Positions 22,579-22,694 of a DNA stretch of 22,694 bases are shown one piece after another. This stretch comes from JAKIVR01 sp035933635 (GTDB lineage Archaea > Thermoplasmatota > Thermoplasmata > Lutacidiplasmatales > UBA184). The notes below the pieces were generated by a model. It was given only the letters and a program-made list of their open reading frames with translations. It searched no databases and was not told the origin of the DNA. The position numbers and the translations under genes are program-made. The stretch covers positions 1 through 22,694 of the forward strand of contig DASYYY010000018.1 in assembly GCA_035933635.1 (NCBI GenBank), in the 5' to 3' direction. The first letter of the stretch is position 1. Each line of letters begins with the position of its first letter.

Positions 22579-22588
22579 GGATTACAAG
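22579..22588 (+). promoter_or_regulatory. Putative TATA-like element for tRNA-Thr
   Basis: GGATTACAAG is centred about 29 bases before the mature tRNA-Thr 5' end. It is the only AT-rich site in the 131-base spacer after the zinc-ribbon gene. Confidence 0.35.
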
Positions 22589-22612
22589 GCCGCGATTCTC
22601 GCCCTCCCGAAC

Positions 22613-22686
22613 GCCACTGTAGCTCAGTTCGGCAGAGCGGCTGATTCGTAATCAGCAGGTCGGGGGTTCAAGTCCCTCCAGTGGCT
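22613..22686 (+). tRNA. tRNA-Thr (anticodon CGT)
   Basis: A complete 74-base cloverleaf: acceptor GCCACTG/CAGTGGC, D stem GCTC/GAGC, anticodon stem GCTGA/TCAGC with loop TTCGTAA (anticodon CGT), five-base variable loop, and T stem GGGGG/CCCTC (one G-T pair) with loop TTCAAGT. The discriminator is T, usual for archaeal tRNA-Thr. There is no intron and CCA is not encoded. Confidence 0.97.
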
Positions 22687-22694
22687 CCGTCATC

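Overview
This GC-rich window looks like chromosomal DNA of an archaeon, most likely an uncultured high-GC member of the Thermoplasmatota. Archaeal hallmarks are a 20S proteasome alpha subunit, a membrane-anchored LonB protease with two transmembrane helices inserted in its AAA+ domain, an archaeal-type NMN adenylyltransferase (NadM), a COG2108-type radical SAM protein, and TATA-box promoters placed 25-40 bases ahead of starts. The Thermoplasmatota assignment is an inference. It rests on the ETGLPSG-type surface domains and on bacterial-type UvrA and UvrC in a genome of this composition.

Left part (1-4300): the 3' part of an unrecognised small basic protein, a tRNA-Phe(GAA) on the minus strand, and a very large secreted or anchored right-handed beta-helix surface protein that ends at a textbook stem-plus-U-tract terminator. 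Middle (4300-12300): a DNA topology and repair block on the plus strand. It holds type IA topoisomerase with four zinc ribbons, then a creatininase-superfamily hydrolase, uvrA and uvrC. The last two overlap by ATGA, and UvrC lacks its usual C-terminal helix-hairpin-helix domain.

12264-14548: a 282-base non-coding stretch with a good TATA box followed by a strongly paired RNA (a 13-bp closing helix beginning at the predicted transcription start). It leads into an unknown membrane protein and an Egghead-like family 2 glycosyltransferase, which overlap by GTGA. This leader is the best candidate for something undescribed. 14589-17728: psmA (minus), a divergent radical SAM gene (plus), and convergent to that a minus-strand pair: a divergent folD and a four-cysteine small protein overlapping it by ATGA.

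17889-22481: a plus-strand cluster with lonB, a co-translated 77-residue four-cysteine protein, nadM and a PLP-dependent trans-sulfuration enzyme. It is followed by a separately promoted PH-like/zinc-ribbon protein whose TATA box overlaps the preceding stop codon. A tRNA-Thr(CGT) closes the window. Several junctions use 4-base stop/start overlaps (ATGA or GTGA), which suggests translational coupling. No mobile element, CRISPR array, integrase or toxin-antitoxin module was seen.
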